Source: Litoreibacter ascidiaceicola
Lineage (GTDB): Bacteria; Pseudomonadota; Alphaproteobacteria; Rhodobacterales; Rhodobacteraceae
Length of the DNA stretch: 64,000 nucleotides
Reading direction: 5' to 3'
Assembly (NCBI RefSeq): GCF_900129235.1
Contig: NZ_FQUV01000002.1
Coordinates: 124,001 to 188,000, forward strand
Both the position numbers and the translations under genes were made by a program. Positions 44,456-52,890 of the stretch are shown in pieces; positions within the stretch are counted from its first letter, which is position 1; each line of letters starts with the position of its first letter. The notes beneath the pieces were generated by a model. The model did not search any database and was not told where the DNA came from. It was given only the letters and a program-made list of their open reading frames with translations.

Positions 44456-45700
44456 ATGAAACGCTATTCGGCTTTTGCCATCGCCCGCGAGGCGGCCCGC
44501 TTCCACTCCGGTTGGGAGCGCGCATGGCGCTCGCCCACGCCGAAGAAGAAATACAAGGTCATCATCATCGGTGCAGGGGGGCACGGGCTGGCCACGGCCT
44601 ATTATCTTGGCAAAAACCACGGCATCACCGATGTGGCGGTGATTGAGAAGGGCTGGCTTGGCGGCGGCAACACGGGGCGCAACACCACGATTATCCGCTC
44701 CAACTACCTGCAAGATCCGTCGGCCGCGATCTACGAGAAGGCGCGCTCTCTCTACGAGACCATGTCCCAGGACCTGAACTACAACGTCATGTTCTCGCCA
44801 CGCGGCGTGCTGATGCTGGCGCAAACCCACCACGAGGTGCGCGGCTACCAGCGCACGGCCTATGCCAACGCATTGCAGGGCGTGAAAACCGAATTCATCG
44901 GCCCGCAAAAGGTCAAGGAAATTTGCCCGATCATGAATGTCGACGGCCCGCGCTATCCGGTGCTGGGCGGTCTGTTTCAGGCCCGCGGCGGCACCGCACG
45001 CCATGACGCGGTGGCATGGGGCTATGCACGCGCCTGCTCGGACATGGGCATGGACATCATCCAGCAATGCGAAGTCACCGCCGTGCGGCGCGAGGGTGGC
45101 GAGGTCAAAGGCGTCTCCACCACCAAGGGCGAGATTGACTGCGACAAGCTGTGCATCGTGGTCGCGGGCAATTCCGGCCATGTGGCGGAGCTTGCAGGCT
45201 TCCGGCTGCCAATCGAATCCGTGGCCCTGCAAGCGCTGGTCTCCGAGCCGATCAAGCCCTGCATGGACATCGTCGTCATGGCTAACACGGTGCATGGCTA
45301 CATGTCGCAATCCGACAAAGGCGAGATGGTCATCGGCGGCGGCACCGACGGGTACAACAATTACACCCAACGCGGCAGTTTCCAGCATATCGAGGAAACC
45401 GTGCGCGCGCTGATCGAGACCTTCCCGATGCTGTCTCGCCTCAAGATGCTGCGCCAATGGGGCGGCATCGTGGACGTCACCGGCGACCGCTCCCCGATCC
45501 TGTCGAAAACCCCGTTGGGCAACTGCTTCATCAACTGCGGATGGGGCACCGGCGGCTTCAAGGCTATTCCCGGCTCCGGCTGGGCCATGGCAGAGCTGGT
45601 CGCCAAAGGCCATTCGCCCCTGACTGCCGAATTCGGGCTGGACCGCTTCAAAGAGGGCCGGTTCATTGATGAAAGCGTCGCGGCAGGGGTGGCGCACTGA
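44456..45700 (+). CDS. soxB: Sarcosine oxidase subunit beta
   Basis: A 414-residue flavoprotein subunit that oxidises sarcosine to glycine and a one-carbon unit. The FAD Rossmann motif GAGGHG (residues 39-44) and KGWLGGGNTGRNTTIIRSNY are clear. His183 in RHDAVAW matches the histidine that covalently holds FMN at the alpha/beta interface. The C-terminal substrate region has DVTGDRSPI and GWGTGGFKAIPGSG. The ATG at 44456 has GAAGGGA before it. It is the first gene of soxBDAG. Confidence 0.97.
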   Translation: MKRYSAFAIAREAARFHSGWERAWRSPTPKKKYKVIIIGAGGHGLATAYYLGKNHGITDVAVIEKGWLGGGNTGRNTTIIRSNYLQDPSAAIYEKARSLYETMSQDLNYNVMFSPRGVLMLAQTHHEVRGYQRTAYANALQGVKTEFIGPQKVKEICPIMNVDGPRYPVLGGLFQARGGTARHDAVAWGYARACSDMGMDIIQQCEVTAVRREGGEVKGVSTTKGEIDCDKLCIVVAGNSGHVAELAGFRLPIESVALQALVSEPIKPCMDIVVMANTVHGYMSQSDKGEMVIGGGTDGYNNYTQRGSFQHIEETVRALIETFPMLSRLKMLRQWGGIVDVTGDRSPILSKTPLGNCFINCGWGTGGFKAIPGSGWAMAELVAKGHSPLTAEFGLDRFKEGRFIDESVAAGVAH

Positions 45701-45845
45701 TGGCGAACTCCCGCTCAGCACAATTTAGCGCACCTCTTGGCGCATTTCCGGCTACACCCCGCCCAAATTGCGCGCAAACCCCAATGCCCGTTGAGCCAAC
45801 GGCCCAACCCGCCATCATGGAGACCTCACCAAAGGAGGTACTCCC

Positions 45846-46046
45846 ATGTCTGACTACACAACCCAGAACGAAGGCGTCGGCACCACCGGCCTCGTCGTTG
45901 CAGCCGTGCTTATCGGCCTGTTTATCATCGTGCTCGCCATGCTGGGCTCCGGCTCGGTCACCGAAGGCGAAACGATGGTGCCAGCCGAAACGCTCGAAGC
46001 ACCAGCGGCCATTGCGCCAAACGCTGCCCCGGCTGTCGACGGCTAA
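45846..46046 (+). CDS. Small single-helix membrane protein in the sox operon
   Basis: A 66-residue protein: a polar N-terminus with a Gly/Thr stretch, one strong helix at about residues 14-36 (LVVAAVLIGLFIIVLAML), then an acidic Ala/Pro-rich tail. The start follows AAAGGAGG, one of the strongest ribosome sites in the window. No family recognised. It sits between soxB and soxD on the same strand and so should be made together with sarcosine oxidase. The 145 bases before it show no gene. Confidence 0.75.
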   Translation: MSDYTTQNEGVGTTGLVVAAVLIGLFIIVLAMLGSGSVTEGETMVPAETLEAPAAIAPNAAPAVDG

Positions 46047-46130
46047 CACCGACCACTCTGTTTTCCTCCCCAATCAGGGCGGGTGCTTCGCGGCACCCGC
46101 CTTTGTCGTGTCTACCCGAAGGAGCGCCCC

Positions 46131-46469
46131 ATGCTGATCCTTGAATGCCCCTATTGCGGCGTCAAAGCCGAGGAAACCGAGCTGCATGGCGGCGGTCAGG
46201 CCCACATCAAACGCGAAACCGTCGGCTCCGACGATGACGCATTCGAGCACTACCTGTTTACTCGCGCCAACCCGCGCGGCGTGCATCTGGAACGCTGGCG
46301 TCACGCCAATGGCTGCGGCAAGTGGTTCCACGCAGCCCGCGACACCACCACGCTGGAGGTCTTCGGCACATATCCCGCCCAAACCTTTGAGCCGCCCAAA
46401 GACATCATCGACGCCATCACCGCCAAACGCCCCGACTGGAGCTTCAAAAACTGGCAGGGCGCAACATGA
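46131..46469 (+). CDS. soxD: Sarcosine oxidase subunit delta
   Basis: A 112-residue small subunit of heterotetrameric sarcosine oxidase, with the zinc-site residues Cys6 and Cys9 in CPYCG and His58 and Cys62 in RWRHANGCGKWF. The family YPAQTFEP block is also present. GAAGGAG precedes the ATG at 46131. It is followed by a 70-base gap with a short repeat copy before soxA. Confidence 0.95.
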   Translation: MLILECPYCGVKAEETELHGGGQAHIKRETVGSDDDAFEHYLFTRANPRGVHLERWRHANGCGKWFHAARDTTTLEVFGTYPAQTFEPPKDIIDAITAKRPDWSFKNWQGAT

Positions 46470-46473
46470 CCCT

Positions 46474-46504
46474 ATCATTGCTTCCTAAATACCTCCCCCG
46501 GAGG
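46474..46504 (+). repeat. Copy of the ATCATTGCTTC repeat
   Basis: The 31 bases begin ATCATTGCTTCCTAAATACC and end in the palindrome CCTCC-CCC-GGAGG. They match the pair at 7921-8016 and the copy at 55647-55677. It lies between soxD and soxA inside an operon, where the palindrome could act as an mRNA processing or attenuation site. Confidence 0.7.
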
Positions 46505-46539
46505 GTCCGACCCTTCCACACAGACGAAGGCCCGATCTC

Positions 46540-49500
46540 ATGAGCACCAGATTGTCCACCGGCGGCCGCCTGCTGAACAAATCCAGGCAGGTCAGCTTCC
46601 AGTTCAACGGCAAAACCATGCGCGGCTTCGAGGGGGATACCCTCGCCTCGGCGCTTCTGGCCAATGACCAGATGCTCATGGGCCGCTCGTTCAAATACCA
46701 CCGCCCGCGTGGTGTCGTGGCCTCGGGTGCGGAAGAGCCGAACGGTCTCGTCAACCTTGGCAAAGGCGGAGAGTTCGAACCCAATGCCCGCGTCACCACC
46801 ACCGAGCTGTTCGATGGGTTGGCCGCCGAAAGCCAGAACCACTGGCCCTCGCTGGAACTCGACGTGGGTGTGATCAACAACTACGCCTCGCGCTTCATGC
46901 CTGCGGGCTTCTACTACAAGACCTTCATGGCACCGGCCCCTGCATGGAAACACGTGTTCGAGCCGTTCATCCGCCGCGCGGCGGGCCTCGGCAAAGCTCC
47001 CAAAGACCGTGACGCCGACCGTTACGAGCATTTCTACGCGTTCGTGGACGTCCTCATCGTCGGTGGTGGCATCGCGGGCTTGCAAGCGGCCAAGGCCGCA
47101 GGTGAGGCAGGCGCCAAGGTTCTACTGGTCGAACAGACCGCCCATTGGGGCGGTCGTGCGCCCGTCGATGGCGTTGAAATCGACGGCCAGCCTGCTGACG
47201 CTTGGATCAACGACACCATCCAAGCTCTTGAAAAGATGGGCAACGTTTCGCTACGCATCCGCACCATGGGCGCGGGCGTCTATGACCACGGCTACGCGCT
47301 GGCCTATGAACGCCTGACCGATCGCGCCCCCACGCAGGATGCTCCGCGTCACCGTTTGTGGCGCATCCGTGCTGGCCAGATCATCACCGCGACAGGCGCG
47401 ATCGAGCGTCCGCTGGCCTTCGCAGGCAACGACATCCCCGGCGTGATGCTGGCCTCCGCAATACGCGACTACGCGACGAACTGGGCCGTCAGCCCCGGCG
47501 ACCGCACGGTGGTCGTGACCAATAATGACGACGCCTACCGCACGGCGATCACGCTGAAACAGGCAGGACTTGAAATCCCCGCGATCATCGACGCCCGCCC
47601 GCAAGGCGGCGGCGCGCTGGCGGACGAGGCCCGCGCCTTGGGCATCCGCATCGAGAACGGCAAAGCCATTGCCAAGGTCAAAGGCTCCAAACGGGTCACG
47701 GGCGTCGAGATTTGCGCCCATGCAGGGGAAGGCAACGCGCTGGAGCCGATCGACTGCGAAGCGGTCGCCATGTCCGGTGGCTGGTCTCCGGTAGTGCATC
47801 TGTGGTCCCATTGCGGTGGCAAGTTGGTCTGGGACGACGCGCAAGCCCATTTCCGCCCCAACCCCGACGCCGCCCCCAAAGGCGCGCAGGGCGAGCCGTT
47901 CGTGATCACCGCCGGTATTGCCAATGGCGCGATGGACAGCACGTCCGTGCTGGCCGACGCCGATCAGGCGGGCAAAACCGCCGCCAAACGCACTGGTCAC
48001 AAACCCGCCAAGGCAGCGGCCCCGAAAGCCAACGCCATGAACGAGGCTCCGATGCTGCCCGTCTGGAAAATGCCGCAAGGTGCTGGCTACAAGCTGCGCT
48101 CCAAGATGTGGCTCGATTTCCAGAACGACGTGAAGGTCTCCGACGTGCAGCTCGCCGCCCAAGAGGGCTACGAGAGCGTCGAGCACACCAAGCGTTATAC
48201 CACCATCGGCATGGCCACGGATCAAGGCAAGCTCAGCAATATCAACGGCTTGGCGATCCTAGCGGACAGCCTGAACGCGCCGATCCCCTCCGTTGGCACC
48301 ACCACCTTCCGCCCGCCCTATACCCCTATTTCCATGGGCTCTATCGGTGGCGAGGCGCGGGGTGATATCTTCCAGCCGCTCAACCGCACACCGCTCCACG
48401 CTTGGGGTGACGACAACGGGGCGTACTGGGAACCCGTCGGCCACTGGCGTCGCGCCTATTGCTACCAACGCAGCGGCGAGACGGTAGAACAAGCGGTGCA
48501 TCGCGAGGTCAAGGCCACACGTGAAAGCCTCGGCTTGCTGGATGCCTCCACCCTTGGCAAGATCATCGTAAAAGGCCCCGACGCGGGCAAATTCCTCGAT
48601 ATGATGTATACCAACATGATGTCCAACCTGAAGCCGGGCAAATGCCGCTACGGCCTCATGTGCACCGAAAACGGCTTCCTCACCGATGACGGCGTGGTCG
48701 CGCGGATCGACGACGACACATGGCTCTGCCACACCACCACCGGCGGGGCCTCGCGTATCCACGGGCACATGGAGGAATGGCTGCAAACCGAATGGTGGGA
48801 CTGGAAGATCTACACCGTCAACGCGACCGAACAATTCGGCCAGATCGCCGTCGTTGGTCCCAATGCCCGCAAAGTGCTGGAGAAGCTGGGCGGCATGGAC
48901 CTGTCCAAAGAGGCGCTCGGCTTTATGGAGTGGACAGAGGGCAAGATCGGCGATTTCGACGCCCGCGTCTTCCGTATCTCCTTCTCCGGCGAACTCAGCT
49001 ACGAGATTGCCGTACCCGCCAGCCAGACCCGCGCCTTCTGGGACGCGCTGCACGAGGCGGGGGCGGAGTTTAACGCCACTGCCTACGGCACCGAAGCGCT
49101 GCACATCCTACGCGCCGAGAAGGGCTTCATAATGATCGGGGACGAGACGGATGGCACGATCATCCCGCAAGACCTCGGTTTGAGCTGGGCGCTGTCCAAG
49201 AAGAAGGAAGACTACCTCGGTAAACGCGCGCAGGAGCGGGTGCATATGACCGATCCCGAGCGCTGGCAGTTGGTCGGCTTGGAAACCGTCGATGGCTCAA
49301 CCCTTCCCGACGGCGCTTATGCGGTCGCGGATGGCACCAACGCCAACGGCCAACGCAACACGCAAGGCCGCGTGACGTCGACCTACCATTCGCCGACGCT
49401 TAACAAAGGGATCGCCATGGGATTGATCCATAATGGGCCGGAACGGATGGGAGAGGTGATTGATTTCCCCAATCTCGACGGTTCTATCGTGCAGGCGAAA

Positions 49501-49551
49501 ATCGTCAGTGCCGTGTTCTATGACCCCGAAGGGGAGAAGCAAAATGTCTAA
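46540..49551 (+). CDS. soxA: Sarcosine oxidase subunit alpha
   Basis: A 1003-residue subunit holding NAD, non-covalent flavin contacts and folate-binding parts. Residues about 10-100 form a ferredoxin-like 2Fe-2S-type fold without the cysteines. The NAD Rossmann site is GGGIAG (residues 175-180). A middle oxidoreductase region runs to about 600, and the C-terminal GCV_T folate domain (about 610-1000) has CRYGLMCTENGFLTDDGVV and GDETDGTIIPQDLGLSWA. Folate accepts the one-carbon unit as methylene-tetrahydrofolate. It overlaps soxG by eight bases. Confidence 0.97.
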   Translation: MSTRLSTGGRLLNKSRQVSFQFNGKTMRGFEGDTLASALLANDQMLMGRSFKYHRPRGVVASGAEEPNGLVNLGKGGEFEPNARVTTTELFDGLAAESQNHWPSLELDVGVINNYASRFMPAGFYYKTFMAPAPAWKHVFEPFIRRAAGLGKAPKDRDADRYEHFYAFVDVLIVGGGIAGLQAAKAAGEAGAKVLLVEQTAHWGGRAPVDGVEIDGQPADAWINDTIQALEKMGNVSLRIRTMGAGVYDHGYALAYERLTDRAPTQDAPRHRLWRIRAGQIITATGAIERPLAFAGNDIPGVMLASAIRDYATNWAVSPGDRTVVVTNNDDAYRTAITLKQAGLEIPAIIDARPQGGGALADEARALGIRIENGKAIAKVKGSKRVTGVEICAHAGEGNALEPIDCEAVAMSGGWSPVVHLWSHCGGKLVWDDAQAHFRPNPDAAPKGAQGEPFVITAGIANGAMDSTSVLADADQAGKTAAKRTGHKPAKAAAPKANAMNEAPMLPVWKMPQGAGYKLRSKMWLDFQNDVKVSDVQLAAQEGYESVEHTKRYTTIGMATDQGKLSNINGLAILADSLNAPIPSVGTTTFRPPYTPISMGSIGGEARGDIFQPLNRTPLHAWGDDNGAYWEPVGHWRRAYCYQRSGETVEQAVHREVKATRESLGLLDASTLGKIIVKGPDAGKFLDMMYTNMMSNLKPGKCRYGLMCTENGFLTDDGVVARIDDDTWLCHTTTGGASRIHGHMEEWLQTEWWDWKIYTVNATEQFGQIAVVGPNARKVLEKLGGMDLSKEALGFMEWTEGKIGDFDARVFRISFSGELSYEIAVPASQTRAFWDALHEAGAEFNATAYGTEALHILRAEKGFIMIGDETDGTIIPQDLGLSWALSKKKEDYLGKRAQERVHMTDPERWQLVGLETVDGSTLPDGAYAVADGTNANGQRNTQGRVTSTYHSPTLNKGIAMGLIHNGPERMGEVIDFPNLDGSIVQAKIVSAVFYDPEGEKQNV

Positions 49552-50110
49552 TGCTGTCAGCGCCTTGCAAGGCGTAACTTCTAAAGGCTTCGTGACCATC
49601 ACCGAAGCAGGATTGCGCGGAATGATCACCCTGCGCGGCGACCTGTCGTCGGCAAAACTGAAAAAGGCGGTCAAATCCGCCGCTGGCGTCGATGTCCCTG
49701 CGCAACGCGCATGCAACAGCGCGGGCGACAAGGCTGTCGCGTGGATGTCGCCCGACGAATTGCTGGTGATGGTGCCTTATGCGGAGGTGGTCGACGCCAC
49801 ATCCCGCCTCGTCAAAGCACTGGAAGGCGAGCACGCGCTGGCGGTCAACGTCTCCGACGCGCGCGCCGTGTTCACCATTGAAGGTGAGGGCGGGCGCGAG
49901 GTGCTGGCCAAGCTGTCGCCGGTCGATCTGTCCCGCGAGACGTTCACCACAGGCATGTTCCGCCGCACACGGCTGGCACAAGCTGCGGTGGCCTTCTGGA
50001 TGCGCGACGAGACCACGTTCGAACTGGTCTGCTTCCGCTCCGAGGCACAATATGTCTTCGACGTGCTGAGCATGTCGGCGCGGACGGGTTCTGAGGTTGG
50101 ATTTCTCTGA
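49544..50110 (+). CDS. soxG: Sarcosine oxidase subunit gamma
   Basis: A 188-residue subunit resembling a GCV_T fold fragment. It has MITLRGDLSSAKLKKAVK, WMSPDELLVMVPY, DARAVFTIEGEGGREVLAKL and the late MRDETTFELVCFRSEA stretch. It starts within the soxA end (overlap of eight bases) after GGGGAG, and closes the soxBDAG operon. No terminator with a U-run was seen downstream; the following 250 bases lack a gene. Confidence 0.93.
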   Translation: MSNAVSALQGVTSKGFVTITEAGLRGMITLRGDLSSAKLKKAVKSAAGVDVPAQRACNSAGDKAVAWMSPDELLVMVPYAEVVDATSRLVKALEGEHALAVNVSDARAVFTIEGEGGREVLAKLSPVDLSRETFTTGMFRRTRLAQAAVAFWMRDETTFELVCFRSEAQYVFDVLSMSARTGSEVGFL

Positions 50111-50360
50111 CCTGAACCCTTGAGCATTCTTTCTAAGGATGACGCGCCCTGAGTGCGTCTCGAAATGCCGGTTTGCCGGAGAGCTTGACACGCTCGGATC
50201 GCGGTCCAAATCAACCTTTCTGTGCTTGCTCGGTATCCGATGATTTGTTCTGATCGACAAAACTCGGCCCCGAGGAGAAACATTGAGTAAATCTTGCCTT
50301 GTGCGCCGACCATCCGGCAGCTTTTATAGGGCCATTGATTTTTAGTGTAAGGGATTGAAT

Positions 50361-50835
50361 ATGAAAAGCTATCTGTTGCCAATTCTGGCGGGTGTGATGA
50401 TCGCGGCTACCGCCCCAGCGATGTCGGCTACCTACAATTGCAAGATCTCCCCGAAAAAATTGCAAGATCTCCCCGAAAAAGGGTGTCGGGCTGTATACGG
50501 GTGTCACACCTTCGCGTCTAAGGGTAACCATCTCGAATGCAGGGCGCGTCGTCGTATCAGACAATGTGAGCGCGAAAGCGGGCCGCCGGTCAGTTGAAGG
50601 CAACTTGGGTCGAAAAGTCGGTAAGGTGCAGATTTTCTCGTGGAAGCTATCGCCAGTTCCGCGCTCCATGCTGCCGCCAACCGAGACCAATTTTTATGAG
50701 CCGACGGTCAACTATCGGGCACGTCTGGACACGAAAACGGGCAAGTTTTCGATGCGTGGGAATTTTGTCACCAGCGTGTCGAGCGCTTCCGGTGGTTTGA
50801 ACATGCAAGGCTTTGGGACCTGCCGACGCGGCTAA
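50361..50835 (+). pseudogene. Secreted-protein gene broken by a 22-base tandem duplication
   Basis: The ATG at 50361 opens a signal peptide (cut near Ala22) and YNCKISPKK. A directly repeated 22-base unit then shifts the frame, and the frame ends at 50597. Removing one copy gives a single frame of 150 residues ending at 50835. It would read NCKISPKKGVGLYTGV and go on through VVVSDNVSAKAG, VQIFSWKL, PTVNYRARLDTKTGKFSMRG and GFGTCRRG. This restored protein resembles each half of the next gene's product, so the reconstruction is credible. The family is not one I recognise. A 5' fragment of 78 residues could still be made. Confidence 0.75.
50438..50480. repeat. 22-base tandem duplication
   Basis: The unit TTGCAAGATCTCCCCGAAAA plus two A is present twice head to tail (50438-50459 and 50460-50480, the second differing only after its 21st base). 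As 22 is not a multiple of three it puts the downstream half of the gene out of frame. Confidence 0.9.
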
Positions 50836-50970
50836 CCCTGCGGGCCACGGAGCCATGAGACAAGCACGCCGCGCTTCAGGTTGGGTGCGGCGATGATCCG
50901 AGGTCGCGACGGTTCACATTCCGCGAATTCTGGGCTAGGAAAGCCGCCATAGGCCAAACAGGATTTTGCT

Positions 50971-51837
50971 ATGTTTTCTCGGATGTTCGCCGCCATTGTT
51001 GCAGCACTGGTTTTGACAACCGCCCCGCAGGGCGCACAGGCGCAGCAGGCCTTGGTGCAATGCACCAAAACGTCGGGATCGTCGGGCTGGGTGCCTGATG
51101 CCTTCACCTATGCCCGCGAGGGGACCTCCAAGAAAGTCACCGTATCCGATCCGTTGATCCTGGCCTTCATGAAGGTGCCGGTGACGGCCAAGGTCCGGCG
51201 GGACAACGCGCGTCAGCTGGTGCTGACGTGGAAGGTCAAGGGCGTGCGCGACAGTCGCGGGTCCCGCACACCTGCCTTGGCCTTTCGTGCGGTGATCAAC
51301 AAATCCGACCTGAGCTATAAGGTGGTGGCGACCCCGCTCGGATACCCCGATACGTTCACCGGAAGCGGCCGCTGCGCGGTGGTTCCAGCCGCGCAGGTAA
51401 AAGCCCTGACCGCGAAGATCAAATCGGCGGGCAAGGTTGCGACCAAGAACGGCGGCATGCTCCATACATTGTGGAAATCGGGGCAGAACCGAAGTTTTTC
51501 GTGCAAGGTGGGCAAGCCGCGCAAAGCCTATGACTGGTCCGCCACGCAGGTGGCCATCCGCCAGAAGGCGAAAGCTGGCGAGGCAGTGGTCGAATTCACG
51601 ACCCGCAGCGGTAAGGCCAAAACCCGCGCCAAGGTCAAGCAATCAAAGAAGTTTGTGACCTATAGCTGGGCCCAAACTGTGGACGATAAAAAGGGGCAAG
51701 GGTTCACCGAGCCGCTGAACGCAACCGTGCAATACAATCTGAGCGTCGATATGAAATCCGGCAGGGCGTCACTGCAATCTTCGGCGGCTCCGAGCCGCCG
51801 CAAGTCGTCCTCCAGAGTTCCCGTCAATTGTAAATAG
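50971..51837 (+). CDS. Secreted protein with two copies of an unrecognised domain
   Basis: A 288-residue exported protein with a signal peptide (cut near Ala24). Residues about 28-140 and 168-288 look like two copies of one domain. Each begins with a cysteine (VQCTKT and FSCKVG) and ends with a cysteine (SGRCAV and PVNCK). In the middle each has an R/K-rich strand pair with a Trp (LVLTWKVKG and VTYSWAQT). Later strands correspond too (LAFRAVINKSDLSYKV and ATVQYNLSVDMKSGRASL). The same layout is found once in the neighbouring broken gene. I do not recognise the family; a disulfide-bonded beta protein in the periplasm is the best description. Confidence 0.7.
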   Translation: MFSRMFAAIVAALVLTTAPQGAQAQQALVQCTKTSGSSGWVPDAFTYAREGTSKKVTVSDPLILAFMKVPVTAKVRRDNARQLVLTWKVKGVRDSRGSRTPALAFRAVINKSDLSYKVVATPLGYPDTFTGSGRCAVVPAAQVKALTAKIKSAGKVATKNGGMLHTLWKSGQNRSFSCKVGKPRKAYDWSATQVAIRQKAKAGEAVVEFTTRSGKAKTRAKVKQSKKFVTYSWAQTVDDKKGQGFTEPLNATVQYNLSVDMKSGRASLQSSAAPSRRKSSSRVPVNCK

Positions 51838-51940
51838 GCGGGCGGCGGTGCGCTTGTTAGTCCAAACGAGCCTTGACCCCACGCCTTCGCGCCCTCAGTT
51901 ATGATAGGTAGCAACTCATTCCAACAAGGGGGCCCAGATA

Positions 51941-52540
51941 ATGGCTTTTACACTTCCTGACCTTCCATACGCCCACGACGCGCTGGCTGATGCCGGCATG
52001 TCCAAGGAGACGCTGGAATATCACCACGACAAGCACCACAACGCTTACGTGGAGAACGGCAACAAGGCGATCAAGGGCACTGAATGGGAAGGCAAATCCC
52101 TCGAAGAGATCATCAAGGGCACCTATGACAAGGGCGCCGTGGCGCAGAGCGGGATTTTCAACAACATCTCGCAGCTGTGGAACCACAACCAGTTCTGGGA
52201 AATGATGAGCCCGGGCAAATCCGCAATGCCATCCGAGCTGGAAACGGCGTTGAAGGACAGCTTCGGCTCTGTCGACAAATTCAAAGAAGAGTTCGCGGCC
52301 GCCGGCGCGGGCCAGTTCGGCTCCGGCTGGTGCTGGCTGGTGAAAGACACCGATGGCGGGCTGAAAGTCACCAAAACCGAGAACGGCGTGAACCCGCTGT
52401 GTTTCGGGCAGACCGCGCTTTTGGGCTGCGACGTGTGGGAGCATTCCTACTACATCGACTTCCGCAACGCGCGTCCGAAATACCTGTCCAACTTCATGGA
52501 CAATCTGGTGAACTGGGAAAACGTCGCCTCGCGCATGTGA
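51941..52540 (+). CDS. sodB: Superoxide dismutase, Fe-type
   Basis: A 199-residue cytoplasmic superoxide dismutase. Metal ligands are His28 in YHHDKHH, His82 in WNHNQFW, Asp164 and His168 in DVWEHSYY. Gln78 in NNISQLW matches the active-site Gln of E. coli FeSOD, and the QFGSGWCWL segment also fits the Fe or cambialistic type. GGGGG precedes the ATG. The gene ends in a short direct repeat and a strong terminator. Confidence 0.95.
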   Translation: MAFTLPDLPYAHDALADAGMSKETLEYHHDKHHNAYVENGNKAIKGTEWEGKSLEEIIKGTYDKGAVAQSGIFNNISQLWNHNQFWEMMSPGKSAMPSELETALKDSFGSVDKFKEEFAAAGAGQFGSGWCWLVKDTDGGLKVTKTENGVNPLCFGQTALLGCDVWEHSYYIDFRNARPKYLSNFMDNLVNWENVASRM

Positions 52541-52576
52541 TGCGTGGCTGCCGCTCTTACGCATGTGATGCGTGGC
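52532..52576. repeat. Partial 28-base direct repeat over the sodB stop
   Basis: CGCATGTGATGCGTGGC occurs at 52532-52548, covering the last sodB codon and stop, and again at 52560-52576. The period is 28 bases, suggesting an old slippage duplication. It duplicates the stop context but does not alter the protein. Confidence 0.7.
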
Positions 52577-52593
52577 CACCCTTAACGTCGAAG

Positions 52594-52619
52594 AACCCCG
52601 CCTTTTTGCGGGGTTTTTC
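52594..52619 (+). terminator. Rho-independent terminator after sodB
   Basis: AACCCCGC and GCGGGGTT form an 8-bp stem with a short T-rich loop, followed by TTTCT within a T-rich run. It lies 54 bases after the sodB stop. Confidence 0.92.
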
Positions 52620-52689
52620 TTTGGGCTGGGGAACTATGACGGATGCGAGGGGTTGATCTTGTGAACCAACGCAAACGCAGGAGGTCCCC

Positions 52690-52890
52690 ATGGCAGAGCG
52701 CCACAGATCCAAAGACAACTCACGCGACACGGACAAAATTCTAGGCGAGACCGGTGCGCCCTCCGGTCAAGGCCGTGACGGCGGCAGGCTCGCCCGCGAA
52801 ATTGGCAGTGCTGACGAGTTGAAACGCTCGAACGAACGGCCCGCAGGCAAGACACGTGTCACCAAGGAAAACGAGGAGACGTCGGAATGA
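52690..52890 (+). CDS. Small hydrophilic protein, function unknown
   Basis: A 66-residue very polar protein rich in Arg, Asp, Glu, Lys and Gly, without cysteine or hydrophobic helix, likely disordered. AGGAGG lies a few bases before the ATG, and its stop overlaps the start of the next gene (ATGA), which supports that it is translated. No family recognised. Its pairing with a host-attachment-type gene suggests a stress-related two-gene unit. Confidence 0.7.
   Translation: MAERHRSKDNSRDTDKILGETGAPSGQGRDGGRLAREIGSADELKRSNERPAGKTRVTKENEETSE

Noticed and set aside
44177-45721. A minus-strand open frame of about 510 codons opposite soxB
   Set aside because: It is antisense to soxB and ruvX context, with no ribosome site or domain; soxB is certain.
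45700-46137. A plus-strand frame of 145 codons between soxB and soxD
   Set aside because: It overlaps the small membrane gene, which has a far better ribosome site and a proper helix; the longer frame has no family character.
51873-51905. TTGACC and TATGAT as a promoter for sodB
   Set aside because: The spacing between them is 21 bases, too long for a usual promoter.
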